From assembly GCF_020616515.1 (NCBI RefSeq), contig NZ_CP085135.1:5627001-5691000 (forward strand): a DNA stretch of 64,000 nucleotides, given 5' to 3'. Under the pieces are notes generated by a model. The model was given only the letters and a program-made list of their open reading frames with translations, made no database searches and had not been told where the DNA came from. The position numbers and the translations under genes are program-made. This document shows positions 47,220 to 59,666 of the stretch, piece after piece (within the stretch, counting starts at the first letter, position 1; every line of letters starts with the position of its first letter). This DNA comes from Mesorhizobium sp. PAMC28654 (GTDB lineage Bacteria > Pseudomonadota > Alphaproteobacteria > Rhizobiales > Rhizobiaceae).

Positions 47220-47702
47220 CTAGTGGCCGGCGTAGGCAGCTTCCAGGTCGGCGACGATGAGCTTCTTCATCGTGTACATGGCCTGCCGTGCCCGGTGCGC
47301 CTTCTCGCGGTCGGGGTCGGCCATAAGCCGTATCGCGATCTCGGGAATGACCTGCCAGTAGACGCCGTACTTGTCCTTCAGCCAGCCGCAAGGCTGCTCG
47401 GAGCCGCCGTCTGCCGTGAGCGCGTTCCAGTAATAGTCGGTCTCGGCCTGGTCCTTCGTTTCGATGTAGAGCGAGATCCTTTCGTTGAAAGGAGGCATCT
47501 GGCCGGCGTTGAGCGCCGTGAGGCGAAGCCCTTCGAGTTCGAAATCGAAAATGGCATGCGGGACCGTCCTGTTCGTCCCGCCAACGAAGTCCGTGAAGGT
47601 CACGGCTTCCAGCGCCCGGCCGTTCCTGAACACCGACAGGTAGAAGTCGCGTGCCTCCTCGGCATTGGTGTGGAACCAGAGAAATGGGTGGATGGTAGCC
47701 AT
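47220..47702 (-). CDS. PhnB-like VOC protein (3-demethylubiquinone methyltransferase-like)
   Basis: The protein is 160 aa with the PhnB pattern IHPFLWFHTNAEEARDFYLS, then FELEGLRLTALNAG and ISLYIETKDQAETDYYWNAL, ending CGWLKDKYGVYWQVIP. These proteins are often labelled as 3-demethylubiquinone-9 methyltransferase, but most lack evidence for it. It lies 65 bp upstream of the SDR on the same strand and is divergent from a LysR gene. Confidence 0.85.
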   Translation of the reverse strand: MATIHPFLWFHTNAEEARDFYLSVFRNGRALEAVTFTDFVGGTNRTVPHAIFDFELEGLRLTALNAGQMPPFNERISLYIETKDQAETDYYWNALTADGGSEQPCGWLKDKYGVYWQVIPEIAIRLMADPDREKAHRARQAMYTMKKLIVADLEAAYAGH

Positions 47703-47812
47703 GCTGCCCTCGTGAGGTTTGATCACAAATCCTGCAGCATTTTTGCTCAGCAAACGCTCGACAGACAAACCATTCTTTGGCAATGATTAGTGATCAACAC
47801 TCACAAATCTCC

Positions 47813-48706
47813 ATGCGCCGCAAACTTCCGCCACTCAATGCATTGCCGGCCTTCGAGGCAGCGGCCCGGCATTTGAATTTCTCCCGGGCGGCCGACGAGC
47901 TCAACGTCACGCATGGCGCCATCAGCCGGGCGATCAAGAACCTTGAGGATCAGCTCGGCGTGCTCTTGTTCGAGCGCGCGACGCGTTCGGTGCGCCTCAC
48001 TGCCGTCGGCGAACCCTATGCGCTGGCGGTTCGCGCCGCGCTCGACCAACTGGCGGTGGCCACCGCTTCGGCAACAGTGCGCCATTCGGGCTCGACATTG
48101 AACGTCAGCACCTCCGACGGTTTTGCGGGAAAATGGCTGGTGCCGCGCCTCTACCGCTTTCACCGCGCACATGGCGACATCGATGTGCGGGTTTCGACGA
48201 CCGGCAGGCTGACCAACTTCCTCGGCGACGGCATCGACATCGCCATCCGCTACGGAGCCGGAAACTATCCGGGGCTGACGTCGGAATTCCTCACCGGCGA
48301 GGAGGTGTTTCCCGTCTGCAGCCCGAGGCTGCTCGAGGGGCCGCATCCGCTGCGCACACCAGAAGACCTCAAACATCACACGCTGATCCGTGACGGTTAT
48401 CGGCTCGATTGGGCGGCTTGGCTCCACAGCGCCGGGGTCGAAGGTGTCGACCCCCATGGCGGGCTGACCTTCGATTCCGCGACCTTCGCGGTCGAGTCGG
48501 CGGTGCAGGGCGAAGGGGTGGTGCTTGGCCGCACCATGCTGGTTGCGGCTGATCTCGCCACAGGCAGGCTGGTTCGGCCCTTCGACCACGCGCTGAAAGC
48601 CGTCTCCAGCTTCTACGTGGTCTATCCGCCGGATGCCATCCGCCAGCGCAAGGTGATGGCCTTTCGGGATTGGCTGTTTTCGGAGGTTACGCCACTGCGG
48701 GACTGA
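47813..48706 (+). CDS. LysR family regulator (GcvA-like)
   Basis: The protein is 297 aa from the start MRRKLPPLNALPAFEAAARH, the usual GcvA-type opening. An ATG at 47783 would add ten residues. The HTH is LNFSRAADELNVTHGAISRA, IKNLEDQLGVLLFER. It is divergent from the PhnB-like and SDR genes and is their likely regulator. Confidence 0.9.
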   Translation: MRRKLPPLNALPAFEAAARHLNFSRAADELNVTHGAISRAIKNLEDQLGVLLFERATRSVRLTAVGEPYALAVRAALDQLAVATASATVRHSGSTLNVSTSDGFAGKWLVPRLYRFHRAHGDIDVRVSTTGRLTNFLGDGIDIAIRYGAGNYPGLTSEFLTGEEVFPVCSPRLLEGPHPLRTPEDLKHHTLIRDGYRLDWAAWLHSAGVEGVDPHGGLTFDSATFAVESAVQGEGVVLGRTMLVAADLATGRLVRPFDHALKAVSSFYVVYPPDAIRQRKVMAFRDWLFSEVTPLRD

Positions 48707-48868
48707 CGCCGAGGTCGCTTTCGAGCCTTTGCGAACGTTCCCTCGGTCGCCAATCGAACGAATGATCATCACCGATGCTGAAGCTCGACTGTCTGGCGTG
48801 GCACCACTCCCCTCGCATATGCTTGCGGCAACACCGCTTCACGTTCAAGTTGATTGGGAATACCGCCT

Positions 48869-49606
48869 ATGGTCGACCATTTTTTCGCCGACCCTTATCT
48901 CGCTGCCGTCTACGATGCGTGGCACCCGAGGTCTGTGCGCGACGACTATGATTTCTACCTGCCTCGCATTCTAACAGCAGACGCTGTGCTTGATGTCGGA
49001 TGCGGAACGGGCACCCTCCTTCACGAGGCCCGCCAGGCCGGACATTCCGGGCGGCTCTGCGGTACCGACCCAGCAGCCGGCGTGTTGAATCGCGCACGAA
49101 CGCGCACGGATATCGAATGGGTTCTCGGCGATCTCCAGTCGGCCGCCTGGACAGCCGAGTTTGATCTCATCGTGATGACTGGCCACGCATTCCAAGCCCT
49201 TGTCAGCGACGAAGAGCTGCGGGATTTCATGGTGGCCGTGCGACGCGCCCTTGTTCCGGGCGGATGCTTCGCTTTCGAAACGCGGAACCCTTCGGTGCGA
49301 GCCTGGGAGCACTGGACACCAGAGAATGCTGTCGTCGTTGGGCTGCCTGACGGGTCTTTGGTGCGGATCACAACAGAGGTTGTCGTGCCGTTCGACGGAC
49401 AGAAGGTGACATTCGCGCATACATTCGGCGGAAAGCATCCGAGCCTTCCGCAGGTTAGCCGGAGCACCTTGCGATTCCTCGACAAGGACACCCTGGTGAG
49501 CCTGGTGGAGCGCGCGGGGCTGCGGATCGAACAGCAATTCGGCGACTTTGACGGCAGCCCGCTGGGATCTGCGAGCCCCGAGATCATCACGTTCGCGACG
49601 AGGTGA
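48869..49606 (+). CDS. Class I SAM-dependent methyltransferase
   Basis: The protein is 245 aa. Motif I is VLDVGCGTGTLLHEARQAG, then LCGTDPAAGVLNRAR and VLGDLQS, the post-I signatures. FDLIVMTGHAFQAL is motif II. The substrate is unknown. ATG 48869 is preceded by GGGAAT at about ten bases. It stands alone between the LysR and oxidoreductase genes. Confidence 0.87.
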   Translation: MVDHFFADPYLAAVYDAWHPRSVRDDYDFYLPRILTADAVLDVGCGTGTLLHEARQAGHSGRLCGTDPAAGVLNRARTRTDIEWVLGDLQSAAWTAEFDLIVMTGHAFQALVSDEELRDFMVAVRRALVPGGCFAFETRNPSVRAWEHWTPENAVVVGLPDGSLVRITTEVVVPFDGQKVTFAHTFGGKHPSLPQVSRSTLRFLDKDTLVSLVERAGLRIEQQFGDFDGSPLGSASPEIITFATR

Positions 49607-49813
49607 AAAGCAGTGTCCGCTCGCCACGCTTTGTAGTCCTTCGGACGAGCGTGGCGGAGGCAGTAACTTCATTGAGGTCCGTCTTACCCCTTCGCGATTT
49701 ATCAGGAGACGCTAATATCTGGCGGGTCATTTGGGCTGATGTCATGTCCGCCCGCCGCGCTTCGTTTGCGTTTGGTCGGCGACGTGGCATGCTCCACCCG
49801 AAGGTGGAGAGTC

Positions 49814-51022
49814 ATGCGCGCATATATTCTCAAACGCTATGGCGGCCCTGACGGCTCTCTGCTGACGGACGTCCCGGCGCCCGCGCCAGGGCCACGCGAC
49901 ATACTCGTTGACGTACGAGCCTCGGGCCTCAATCCGGTGGATTTCAAATTCCGCGAGGGAAAGCTGCGCACGATCCTGCGGCCAAGGCTTCCCTTGGTGC
50001 TGGGCAACGAACTCGCGGGGGAGGTTGTCGCCGTTGGCAGCGCCGTCGAACGGTTCCGGGTGGGTGACCGTGTGTTTGCCCGGGTGGCGAAGGACCGTGC
50101 CGGCGCATTCGCCGAGCAGGCATGCGTCGATGAAGACTATGCCGCGCTGATGCCGAAGAATCTGGATTTCACGGCGGCCGCCGCCGTCCCGCTGGCGGGG
50201 CTGACCGCTCTGCAGGCGCTGAGGGACATACTCGGCGTCAAGCCGGGGCAGAGCGTGTTCATTTCGGGCGGCGCCGGGGGTGTGGGCACCTTCGCCATTC
50301 AGATCGCCAAATGGCTGGGCGCGCATGTGACGACGACAGCCTCGAAGAGAGGTGAAGCACTGGTGCGCTCGCTCGGCTGCGACGAGGTGATCGACTATAC
50401 GGTCCGGGATGTATCCAGCGTGGAAGGCAGGTTTGACGCAGGATTTGATCTGATCGGCGGCAAGACGCTGGACCAGATGTTCGAGATCATGAAGCCGGGA
50501 GCCACGATCGTTTCAGTGGCGGCCATGCCGGAACCGCAAACCGCGCTCAACGACCTGAGGCGTGGCCGGGCGCTCGCCGCCCTGTTTTGGCTGATCAGCC
50601 TTGGTGTCCGGTCCCGGGCTCGGCGCGCGGGTGTCAGCTATCGCTATCTCTTCATGCATCCGAGCGGCAGCGACCTGTCGCTGCTTGCGGAACTGATCGA
50701 GCAGGGAAAACTGACGGTCATCGTCGACAGGACATATCCATTCGCGGAAATCGCCGAGGCTCTCGACTATGTCGAAGGCGGACGCGCCCAAGGGAAAAGT
50801 GGTTGTCACGATGCCATGAGTGACGGCCCGCCCGCGCCGGACATCGGCATTTTCGATGCGCAGAGATTGAGATATCATCTGATTCTGGCGCGGCCCACGC
50901 CTCCTCCCTCCACTGGGAAAGCATTGATCATGCGGGGCTATCCGATCACCGAACCGACTGTTCGAGCATCACGCATAAGGAGGGGTTGCGAAAACGGCTC
51001 GCACCAGGAGGTTTTTCGATGA
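49814..51022 (+). CDS. Zinc-less NADP-dependent oxidoreductase, C-terminus altered by a frameshift
   Basis: It is a quinone oxidoreductase/MDR family protein (MRAYILKRYGGPDG, LNPVDFKFREG, FISGGAGGVGTFAIQIAKWL). Such proteins usually end in EGGRAxGKVVVTMP. Here the run AAAA at 50795-50798 has one base too many, so GK is followed by SGCHDAM and the frame runs 68 codons beyond the expected stop (TGA at 50817-50819). The core of about 330 aa is intact. Either the last few residues are altered and a long tail is added, or the base is a sequencing error. The tail overlaps the next gene start by 4 bp. Confidence 0.85.
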   Translation: MRAYILKRYGGPDGSLLTDVPAPAPGPRDILVDVRASGLNPVDFKFREGKLRTILRPRLPLVLGNELAGEVVAVGSAVERFRVGDRVFARVAKDRAGAFAEQACVDEDYAALMPKNLDFTAAAAVPLAGLTALQALRDILGVKPGQSVFISGGAGGVGTFAIQIAKWLGAHVTTTASKRGEALVRSLGCDEVIDYTVRDVSSVEGRFDAGFDLIGGKTLDQMFEIMKPGATIVSVAAMPEPQTALNDLRRGRALAALFWLISLGVRSRARRAGVSYRYLFMHPSGSDLSLLAELIEQGKLTVIVDRTYPFAEIAEALDYVEGGRAQGKSGCHDAMSDGPPAPDIGIFDAQRLRYHLILARPTPPPSTGKALIMRGYPITEPTVRASRIRRGCENGSHQEVFR

Positions 51023-51732
51023 AGCTGTCCGCGCCCGTCTACCATCTGAAGCGTCAGGCGAGGTTGCTGTCGCGTGAGGGCAAGATACCGCTCCACGAGG
51101 CGCTCGACCGCATTGCGGCACAAGAAGGTTTCGCCAGCTGGAGCCTGCTTGCGAGTAAGGCAGGCGGAATCACTCCCGCCGGCAGATTGTTCGCGCAACT
51201 GACGCCCGGCGACCTGGTTCTGGTCGGTGCGCGGCCGGGCCATGGCAAGACGCTGATGAGCCTCGAACTCGCGGTGGAGGCGATGAAATCCGGCAATCGC
51301 GGCGTGTTCTTCACGCTGGAGTATACGCAAAGGGACGTCCTCGACTGCTTTCGCGCCATCGGAGCGGATCCGGCGCGGTTCAATGAGCTGTTTGAATTCG
51401 ACAATTCCGACGCGATAAGCGCCGACTATATCGTGCGGGCATTGGGCTCGGCGCCATCAGGCACGCTGGTGGTCATAGACTATCTGCAACTGCTCGATCA
51501 GAAGCGGGAAAACCCGGACCTGATGGCGCAGGTCCGCACGCTGAAAGCCTTCGCTGATGACAGGGGCCTGATCCTGGTCTTCATCTCGCAGATCGACCGA
51601 TCCTACGACCCGGCAAAGAAGCCGTGCCCGGATATCGGCGATGTCCGCTTGCCGAACCCGCTGGACCTGTCGCTGTTCAACAAGACATGTTTCCTGAACG
51701 AGGGCGAAATCCGGTTCCAGGCGGCGGGTTGA
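51019..51732 (+). CDS. DnaB/RecA-like ATPase, short
   Basis: The protein is 237 aa. Walker A is GARPGHGKT (residues 70-78) and Walker B is GTLVVIDYLQLL near residue 155, the DnaB-type strand, followed by the ADDRGLILVFISQIDRS segment. The N-terminal ~50 residues replace the usual DnaB domain and have LSREGKIPLHEALDRIAAQE. Short DnaB-like ATPases of this kind are common in rhizobia, and their role is unknown. CCAGGAGG lies upstream. Confidence 0.82.
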   Translation: MKLSAPVYHLKRQARLLSREGKIPLHEALDRIAAQEGFASWSLLASKAGGITPAGRLFAQLTPGDLVLVGARPGHGKTLMSLELAVEAMKSGNRGVFFTLEYTQRDVLDCFRAIGADPARFNELFEFDNSDAISADYIVRALGSAPSGTLVVIDYLQLLDQKRENPDLMAQVRTLKAFADDRGLILVFISQIDRSYDPAKKPCPDIGDVRLPNPLDLSLFNKTCFLNEGEIRFQAAG

Positions 51733-51781
51733 CGAATTGGCGCCAAGGCAAGCTGCCATGGCCATCGGCATGGGGCGGCGT

Positions 51782-52705
51782 TCAGGCCGGGAACGTCGTA
51801 CCGTGCTGGCTGCGCATCGCGTCGGCCGACTGGCGCACGACCTCGGAAATGCCGAGCAACTGCTTGGCTATCGGGCTCGTCTTGCGCCAGATCATGCCGA
51901 TGGTCCGCGAGGGTTGGGGGCTGTTGAAGCGTGCGATGGAGACCGATGCCGAGCGTGTCTCCACCGCCACAGCCATTTCCGGGATCAAGGTGATGCCGAT
52001 GCCGGCGCTGACCATCTGCACCAGCGTGGACAATGAGCTGCCATCCAGTAGCTCGCGCGGCCGCACCGAATGCATGTTGCAGAAGGACAGGGCCTGATCG
52101 CGGAAGCAATGGCCTTCCTCCAGCAGAAGCAGCCGCATTTCGCGCAGCATTTCGCGGTTGGGCACCGGCTTGCCTTCGTCCTCGCCCGGCCGCACCAGCA
52201 CGAAAGTCTCGGCAAACAGCATAATTTCCGTCAGCGAAGGCTCGGACACGGGGAGGGCAACGATGGCGGCGTCAAGCCGGCCATCCGCCAGTTCCTGGAT
52301 CAGCTTCTGCGTCTGTGTCTCGCGCACGTGGATATCGATGCCGTCATGCATGCGCGACAGATTGCCGATGATGGAAGGCAAGAGGTAGGGCGCCACTGTC
52401 GGGATCACGCCGATGCGCAGCCGCCCGACCAGCCGGTCGCGCGAGGCGCGCGCGAGATCGCCCAGTTCATCCACCGACCGCAGGATGTCGCGGACGCGCA
52501 GCGCGAACTCTTCGCCAAAATTGGTCAGCCGGATCTGCCGCGCGCCTCTTTCAAAGAGCTCGGTGCCCAGTGCTTCCTCCAGTTCCTTGATCTGCACGGA
52601 GATGGCCGGCTGGGAGATCGCACACGCGTCCGCGGCGCGCCCGAAATGCTTGTGCCGTGCCAGCGCCTCGAAATAACGAAGCTGTTTCAATGTCATGTTG
52701 GTCAT
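51782..52705 (-). CDS. oxyR: Hydrogen peroxide-sensing regulator OxyR
   Basis: The protein is 307 aa of the LysR family. The HTH is HFGRAADACAISQPAISVQI. The redox pair is Cys200 and Cys209 in GHCFRDQALSFC, matching E. coli Cys199/Cys208. It is divergent from katG, which it activates under peroxide. ATG codons at 52705 and 52696 are both possible starts. Confidence 0.93.
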   Translation of the reverse strand: MTNMTLKQLRYFEALARHKHFGRAADACAISQPAISVQIKELEEALGTELFERGARQIRLTNFGEEFALRVRDILRSVDELGDLARASRDRLVGRLRIGVIPTVAPYLLPSIIGNLSRMHDGIDIHVRETQTQKLIQELADGRLDAAIVALPVSEPSLTEIMLFAETFVLVRPGEDEGKPVPNREMLREMRLLLLEEGHCFRDQALSFCNMHSVRPRELLDGSSLSTLVQMVSAGIGITLIPEMAVAVETRSASVSIARFNSPQPSRTIGMIWRKTSPIAKQLLGISEVVRQSADAMRSQHGTTFPA

Positions 52706-55238
<2,533 letters not shown>

Positions 55239-55250
55239 GTCGGGAACAGT

Positions 55251-55282
55251 CCAGCGCGGCCCTGAAGCAGGAGCCGCGCTGG
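55251..55282 (+). terminator. Perfect 10-bp hairpin after katG
   Basis: CCAGCGCGGC and GCCGCGCTGG enclose a 12-nt loop 12 bp after the katG stop. ATTTT follows about ten bases later. It probably ends the katG transcript. Confidence 0.65.
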
Positions 55283-56397
55283 AGCGCCTGCATTTTGACG
55301 AGATGACCTGCCGAACAACGACTTTCGGCACCATCAGAATGCGGCGGATACTACGCCCATTTCGACGGATGGTTGGCGGCCGGTATCGGAGCCGCTCTAT
55401 CGAACGCCAAGGTCGACGCCCGCTTTAACCGACAGGCGTCCGGTCTGATTTTTCAGCCAGCAATCGTTCTTTTTTCGGGTGTAAGCGAACGCTCGGCACT
55501 TCCAATCCTTTTCGCATTCAAGATAGCAGCCGATAAACGAGCTATTGCGAAGTCGCAGATAGTCCCCACCGGCCATGTCGCGGCTGGAAGCGATTGTAAA
55601 TGTGGAGACCACAGTGCTCCCCATCAGATCAGAAGCCACGTTTGCGTCAGCGTCGTAGTTGCGAACCAAAAGCTTCGCGTCATTCTTCAAGAAGCAAAAG
55701 TGCTCCTTCTTGTTGTAGGTCGTTGCGCGGCAAGAAGGGTCCGCCTGACAGGCCGCGCTGCATTGCTCGCTGGAGACAGAACGAAGAGTCGAATAATCAA
55801 AGCCGATTACATCGACGTTCGTCAGAGACTGAAAACCCCGGGACATTGGGGGAGAAACGGTCGTTGTCGGCGCAACGGGCGCGGTCGTTGGCGTCTGATT
55901 GGCAACCTGAGCCATGGGTTTGCCGTGACAAAGAATCGAAACGGTCGATGGGACGATCTTGTCGGACAGATCAGCAGTGGAAAGAGGAGGCGCCCCGGCC
56001 TGTGGCACGCTACTTTCGAACTTGATATCGCGGCTCTGCAAAAACAGTTCGATGACATTTGACCGTATTGCAAAATTCACGTTTTGAGGGGTTATTCCCG
56101 TCGCGTCAGCGAATTTCGACCCTAAGACCGATGTTGCCATGCCAACGACGGAGCCCCAGTGATCAACGATTGGGCCGCCTGAGTTGCCTGGTTGTAGCGG
56201 CGTCGAAACCTGCATGAAGCGGGTATCGTTCTCCATCCCAACTAGCGAATTGATGTTCCCGGTGGTGACCTTGATTGAGTCGGAGAGAATGCCGTTAAGC
56301 GGGAAACCATAAGCCGCGATATCTTCGCCCAGTCTCGGCTGGGTACTACGAAGAGAAATCGATTTTTTGTCCGTCGCGTTGACCTTGAAAACAGCTA

Positions 56398-57454
56398 GAG
56401 CAAAATCCGAGCGGATAGAATCGATAGGGGTTTCGTTGGGATTGGAAATCTGATTCAGCATATCTGCTGGATTCGGAGGCCGGCATGGCATGGCGAAATC
56501 CTTATCGGAAGATTTGCGGGCTCGGGTGGTCGCAGCGGTTGATGGCGGCCTGTCGCGACGGGCGGCAGCGGCGCGATTTGGCGTGGCGGCGGCAAGCTCG
56601 GTGCGTTGGGTCCGGGAATGGCGCGAGACCGGAGCCACCTGCGCAAAGCCGCAGGGCGGCGACAGGCGGTCCCACCGCGTTGAAGCGTATCGCGACATCA
56701 TCCTGGCGGCGATCGAGAGGCGGGTGGACATCACGCTGGTCGAACTCGCCGAGTTGCTGCGACAGGAGCATGGCGCGTCGTTTGCGACGAGCACGATCTG
56801 GCGGTTTCTCGATCGTCACTCCATGACCTTCAAAAAAAAAAACGGCGCACGCCAGCGAGCAGGAGCGGCCAGACGTGGCGGCGCGACGAAACGCCTGGTT
56901 CGACGCCCAGCCCGATCTTGATCCCGAGCATCTGGTCTTCATCGACGAGACCGGAGCCTCGACAAAGATGGCTCGACTGCGGGGGCGCACGAAGCGCGGG
57001 ATGCGGTGCCGATCGCCAATCCCGCATGGCCATTGGAAGACGACGACGTTCACCGGCGCCCTGCGCCTCACTGGCATGACCGCGCCAATGGTCCTGGACG
57101 GCCCGATGACTGGCGAATGGTTTGTCGCCTATGTCGAGCAGGTTCTCGTGCCGACGCTGCGGCCCGACGATGTCGTGATCCTCGACAACCTGCCGGCGCA
57201 CAAAAGCGCAGCCGCCCGTGTGGCGATCGAAGCAACCGGCGCAAGGATGATGTTCCTCCCGCCCTATTCCCCCGACTTCAACCCGATCGAGAACGCCTTT
57301 TCCAAGCTGAAATCGATTCTACGCAAAGCCGCCGCACGAACCGTCGCGGAATTGTGGGATACCATCAGCGCCGCACTGCCTTGCTTCACACCAACCGAGT
57401 GCGCCAACTACTTCGCCGCAACAGGATATGAGCCGGAATGATCAGATTCTGCTC
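56398..57454 (+). mobile_element. IS630 family element, copy 3
   Basis: The element is 1057 bp with the same ends as copies 1 and 2 and TA at 56396-56397 and 57455-57456. It differs from copy 1 mainly by an A11 in place of A8 tract (56832-56842). It splits the protease gene in antisense orientation. Confidence 0.93.
56490..57441 (+). CDS. IS630 transposase, two frames joined by slippage at A11
   Basis: The first frame (56490-56921) ends just after the A tract. The catalytic DDE frame continues to 57441 with LVFIDETG, VVILDNLPAHK and PDFNPIEN. The offset between frames equals that of copy 1 despite three more As. A +1 ribosomal shift or loss of one A in the transcript joins them. The copy looks intact. 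Confidence 0.85.
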
Positions 57455-57691
57455 TAGGTCGTTTTGTTTGTCTATTTTGATTTCCGCGGCATCACCAAGA
57501 GATGGCACGCTGACGCTTTCGCACCCTTCGACAACATGCTGGTTGGTGACAATCCAACCTTGGTCGTTGACGAAGAAGCCTGTCCCCGAACTGATGATAT
57601 CGGATGATCCCGCGGCCGCACAAAATAGGCTGGATGCGATGACTGCGGACACCGTCAAAAAGAGGCGGAAAGACTTCTTACCCGCAATCAT

Positions 57692-58046
57692 TACGCCACC
57701 TACCCAAGCACACCGAAGTCAATAAGCCTCAAAATCGACTAGCCAGCAAGACATTTGGGCGCGGTGTCGCGTCTCTAATTGCTTCGGAGCAAGTCAACTC
57801 CGAGGCGTTGATGGCTCGCCGACGGTCCGTGGTGGTCTGCGCGAAGAATGTGACATTGCTTGAGACCAGCAATCTGGCGCGGCTTGAAACTGGCCGCGCC
57901 AGATGCCTGCTCCAGAGGCTTACGAATGAGGCCGTGGTTCCAGCGATGGAACGGGCCTTGTCGTAACAGCGTATGCTCTGGTGGTACGTTCCTTCGCTGG
58001 CAACGCTGCTATTTTATCGGCATCTCCACGACGCCTGCGGTGCAAC
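57692..58046. other. Intergenic region with a hairpin
   Basis: No gene is seen in this stretch of 355 bp. A strong stem, CTGGCGCGGC (57874-57883) paired with GCCGCGCCAG (57893-57902), lies in its middle. The protease promoter should be near 57700-57760. The function of the hairpin is unknown. Confidence 0.55.
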
Positions 58047-58604
58047 ATGGTCGAAATCGTCAAACCCGCTTTTGAACACCTGCCGTCCTACAAGGCGGCG
58101 CTCGACCGCGGCTGGTCGCCGGACAATGTGCGGCTCGAGGAAGCGACGCGCGAACAGTTGGCCGCCATCGCGGCGGACCCGGTGGCCTTTCTCGCCAGCC
58201 TCGATGATCCCGAAGCCAAGGGGCCGCCTCTGACATTGCCGGACGGCCGGAAGGTGTCACGCCTGCCCGGTTTTCGGCGCTGGATATGGGATGGCGAGGC
58301 GGCAGGCTCGATCGGCTTTCGCTGGCAGAAGGGCACGGCGGAACTACCGCCGCATGTGCTCGGCCATATCGGCTATGCGGTGGTGCCGTGGAAACGGCGG
58401 CGGGGCTACGCGACCGAGGCGCTGCGGCTGATGCTGGACGAGGCGAGGGCGGTCGGCCTGCCCCATGTCGAGATCACCGCCAAGCCGGAAAATCCGGCCT
58501 CGCACAAGGTAATCCTGGCCAATGGCGGGAGGCTTGTCGGGAGGTTTTTCGAGGACGCCGCCTATGGTGGCGTGGAGAGCTTGCGGTTCCGGATCGAGTT
58601 GTAG
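58047..58604 (+). CDS. GNAT family N-acetyltransferase
   Basis: The protein is 185 aa. It has the GNAT acetyl-CoA segment HIGYAVVPWKRRRGYATEAL (R-x-x-G-Y-A) then LRLMLDEARAVGLPHVEITA and PENPASHKVILANGGRLVGR, as in RimJ-like or YkkB-like acetyltransferases. The substrate is unknown. The start at 58047 has no clear ribosome site but matches the conserved N-terminus. Confidence 0.87.
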   Translation: MVEIVKPAFEHLPSYKAALDRGWSPDNVRLEEATREQLAAIAADPVAFLASLDDPEAKGPPLTLPDGRKVSRLPGFRRWIWDGEAAGSIGFRWQKGTAELPPHVLGHIGYAVVPWKRRRGYATEALRLMLDEARAVGLPHVEITAKPENPASHKVILANGGRLVGRFFEDAAYGGVESLRFRIEL

Positions 58605-58616
58605 GCGCGGCTCAGC

Positions 58617-59657
58617 CTATCCGGCCCGTGACTGACCATCCAGCCAGTCGGCCAGCGATGTGCGATGCGTGCCACCTCTGCCTGTGAACGCGACAGCGGA
58701 AAGCATGGAGTTCAGCACGGCCTCCTGCGTGGCCTCGGCCGCTGCCCGGAAAAGCATGTCGATGCGGGCATCGTTCAAGGTCATCTGGGGGACCAGATCG
58801 CGCGGTTCGTCGTGGTCGACCACGTTGCCGGTGCTGAAGGCGATGGCGATGTCGCCGCTGCCATGGCCCCAGAAGGAGCCGAGCCTGGCGATGCCAGCTC
58901 CGGCGCGACGCGCCACACGCTCGAGTTGGCGATGTTCAAGCGGCACATCGGTCGCCAGCACGATCATGATCGAGCCGCGTTCGGGCTCCGCCTCCTGCCT
59001 CGGATCGGGTCGGCGTCCGTCGGGCAGGATCAGGTCTCCGGCCCGGCCGAAATTCGACAGGACGAGAACGCCAAGGTGATGGTCGCCGCCGCCCAGCTTG
59101 AGCTTCCTGGAGGCCGAGCCGATGCCACCCTTGAAGCCGAAGCAGCTCATCCCGGTGCCTGCGCCGACATTGCCCTGTTCCGTCGCGCCTTCATGCGCGT
59201 CCGCCAGCGCCGCAAGAGCGTGTTCCTCGCTGATCGCCAGCGCCTGGATGTCGTTCAGCGGGCCGTCATTGCATTCGCCGACCACCGGATTGACGGTGCC
59301 GGTCGAGCGGCCGATATCCGGGTTCTGGCGGATGGCGTCGCGGATCAGCGCGGTGGCGCAAGTGCCGACGGAGAGCGTGTTGGTGAGCAGGATCGGCGTC
59401 TCGATGGCGCCGAGTTCCCGCACCTGCGTCAGGCCGATCGTCTTGCCGAAGCCGTTGATGACATGGGCCGCCGCCGTCACTTTCCGGCGAAACAGGTTTC
59501 CAGCATGCGGCAGGATCGCGGTGACGCCTGTGTTGATGTCGCCCTCGCGCAGCGTGTGGTGGCCGACCCGCACGCCGGGCACGTCGGTGATGGAATTCTT
59601 CGCGCCCGCCGGCAAGGTGCCGCAGGTCAGGCCGAAATCACCGACGGTCCTGGTCAT
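58617..59657 (-). CDS. P1 family (DmpA/BapA-type) aminopeptidase
   Basis: The protein is 346 aa. P1 enzymes are Ntn hydrolases that self-cleave before a Ser. Here the site is Gly228-Ser229 in ERGSIMIVLATD. Other motifs are ITDVPGVRVGHHT, AAHVINGFGKTIGL and NTLSVGTC. They remove N-terminal D-Ala, Gly or beta-amino acids from peptides. It is the last gene of an operon with an amino-acid ABC transporter and a class IV transaminase. Confidence 0.9.
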   Translation of the reverse strand: MTRTVGDFGLTCGTLPAGAKNSITDVPGVRVGHHTLREGDINTGVTAILPHAGNLFRRKVTAAAHVINGFGKTIGLTQVRELGAIETPILLTNTLSVGTCATALIRDAIRQNPDIGRSTGTVNPVVGECNDGPLNDIQALAISEEHALAALADAHEGATEQGNVGAGTGMSCFGFKGGIGSASRKLKLGGGDHHLGVLVLSNFGRAGDLILPDGRRPDPRQEAEPERGSIMIVLATDVPLEHRQLERVARRAGAGIARLGSFWGHGSGDIAIAFSTGNVVDHDEPRDLVPQMTLNDARIDMLFRAAAEATQEAVLNSMLSAVAFTGRGGTHRTSLADWLDGQSRAG

Positions 59658-59666
59658 TCTTGCTCC

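Larger units (their letters stand above)
55397..57691 (-). pseudogene. PAN-domain trypsin-like protease gene split by IS630
   Basis: The 5' part (57691-57455) encodes a signal peptide and the His motif WIVTNQHVVEG. The 3' part (56397-55397) encodes the Ser motif PLQPGNSGGPIVD and two Cys-rich PAN/apple-like modules at the C-terminus (SSEQCSAACQADPSCRATTY; FIGCYLECEKDWKCRAFAY). Joining at TA restores IDKQNDLAVFKV, which supplies the catalytic Asp. The intact protein would be 411 aa, secreted. Disruption sits next to the Asp. Confidence 0.88.

Noticed and set aside
55397-56794. 465-codon frame starting inside IS630 and running into the protease 3' part
   Set aside because: The first part is antisense to the transposase. 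It is a chance fusion across the IS junction, not a native gene.
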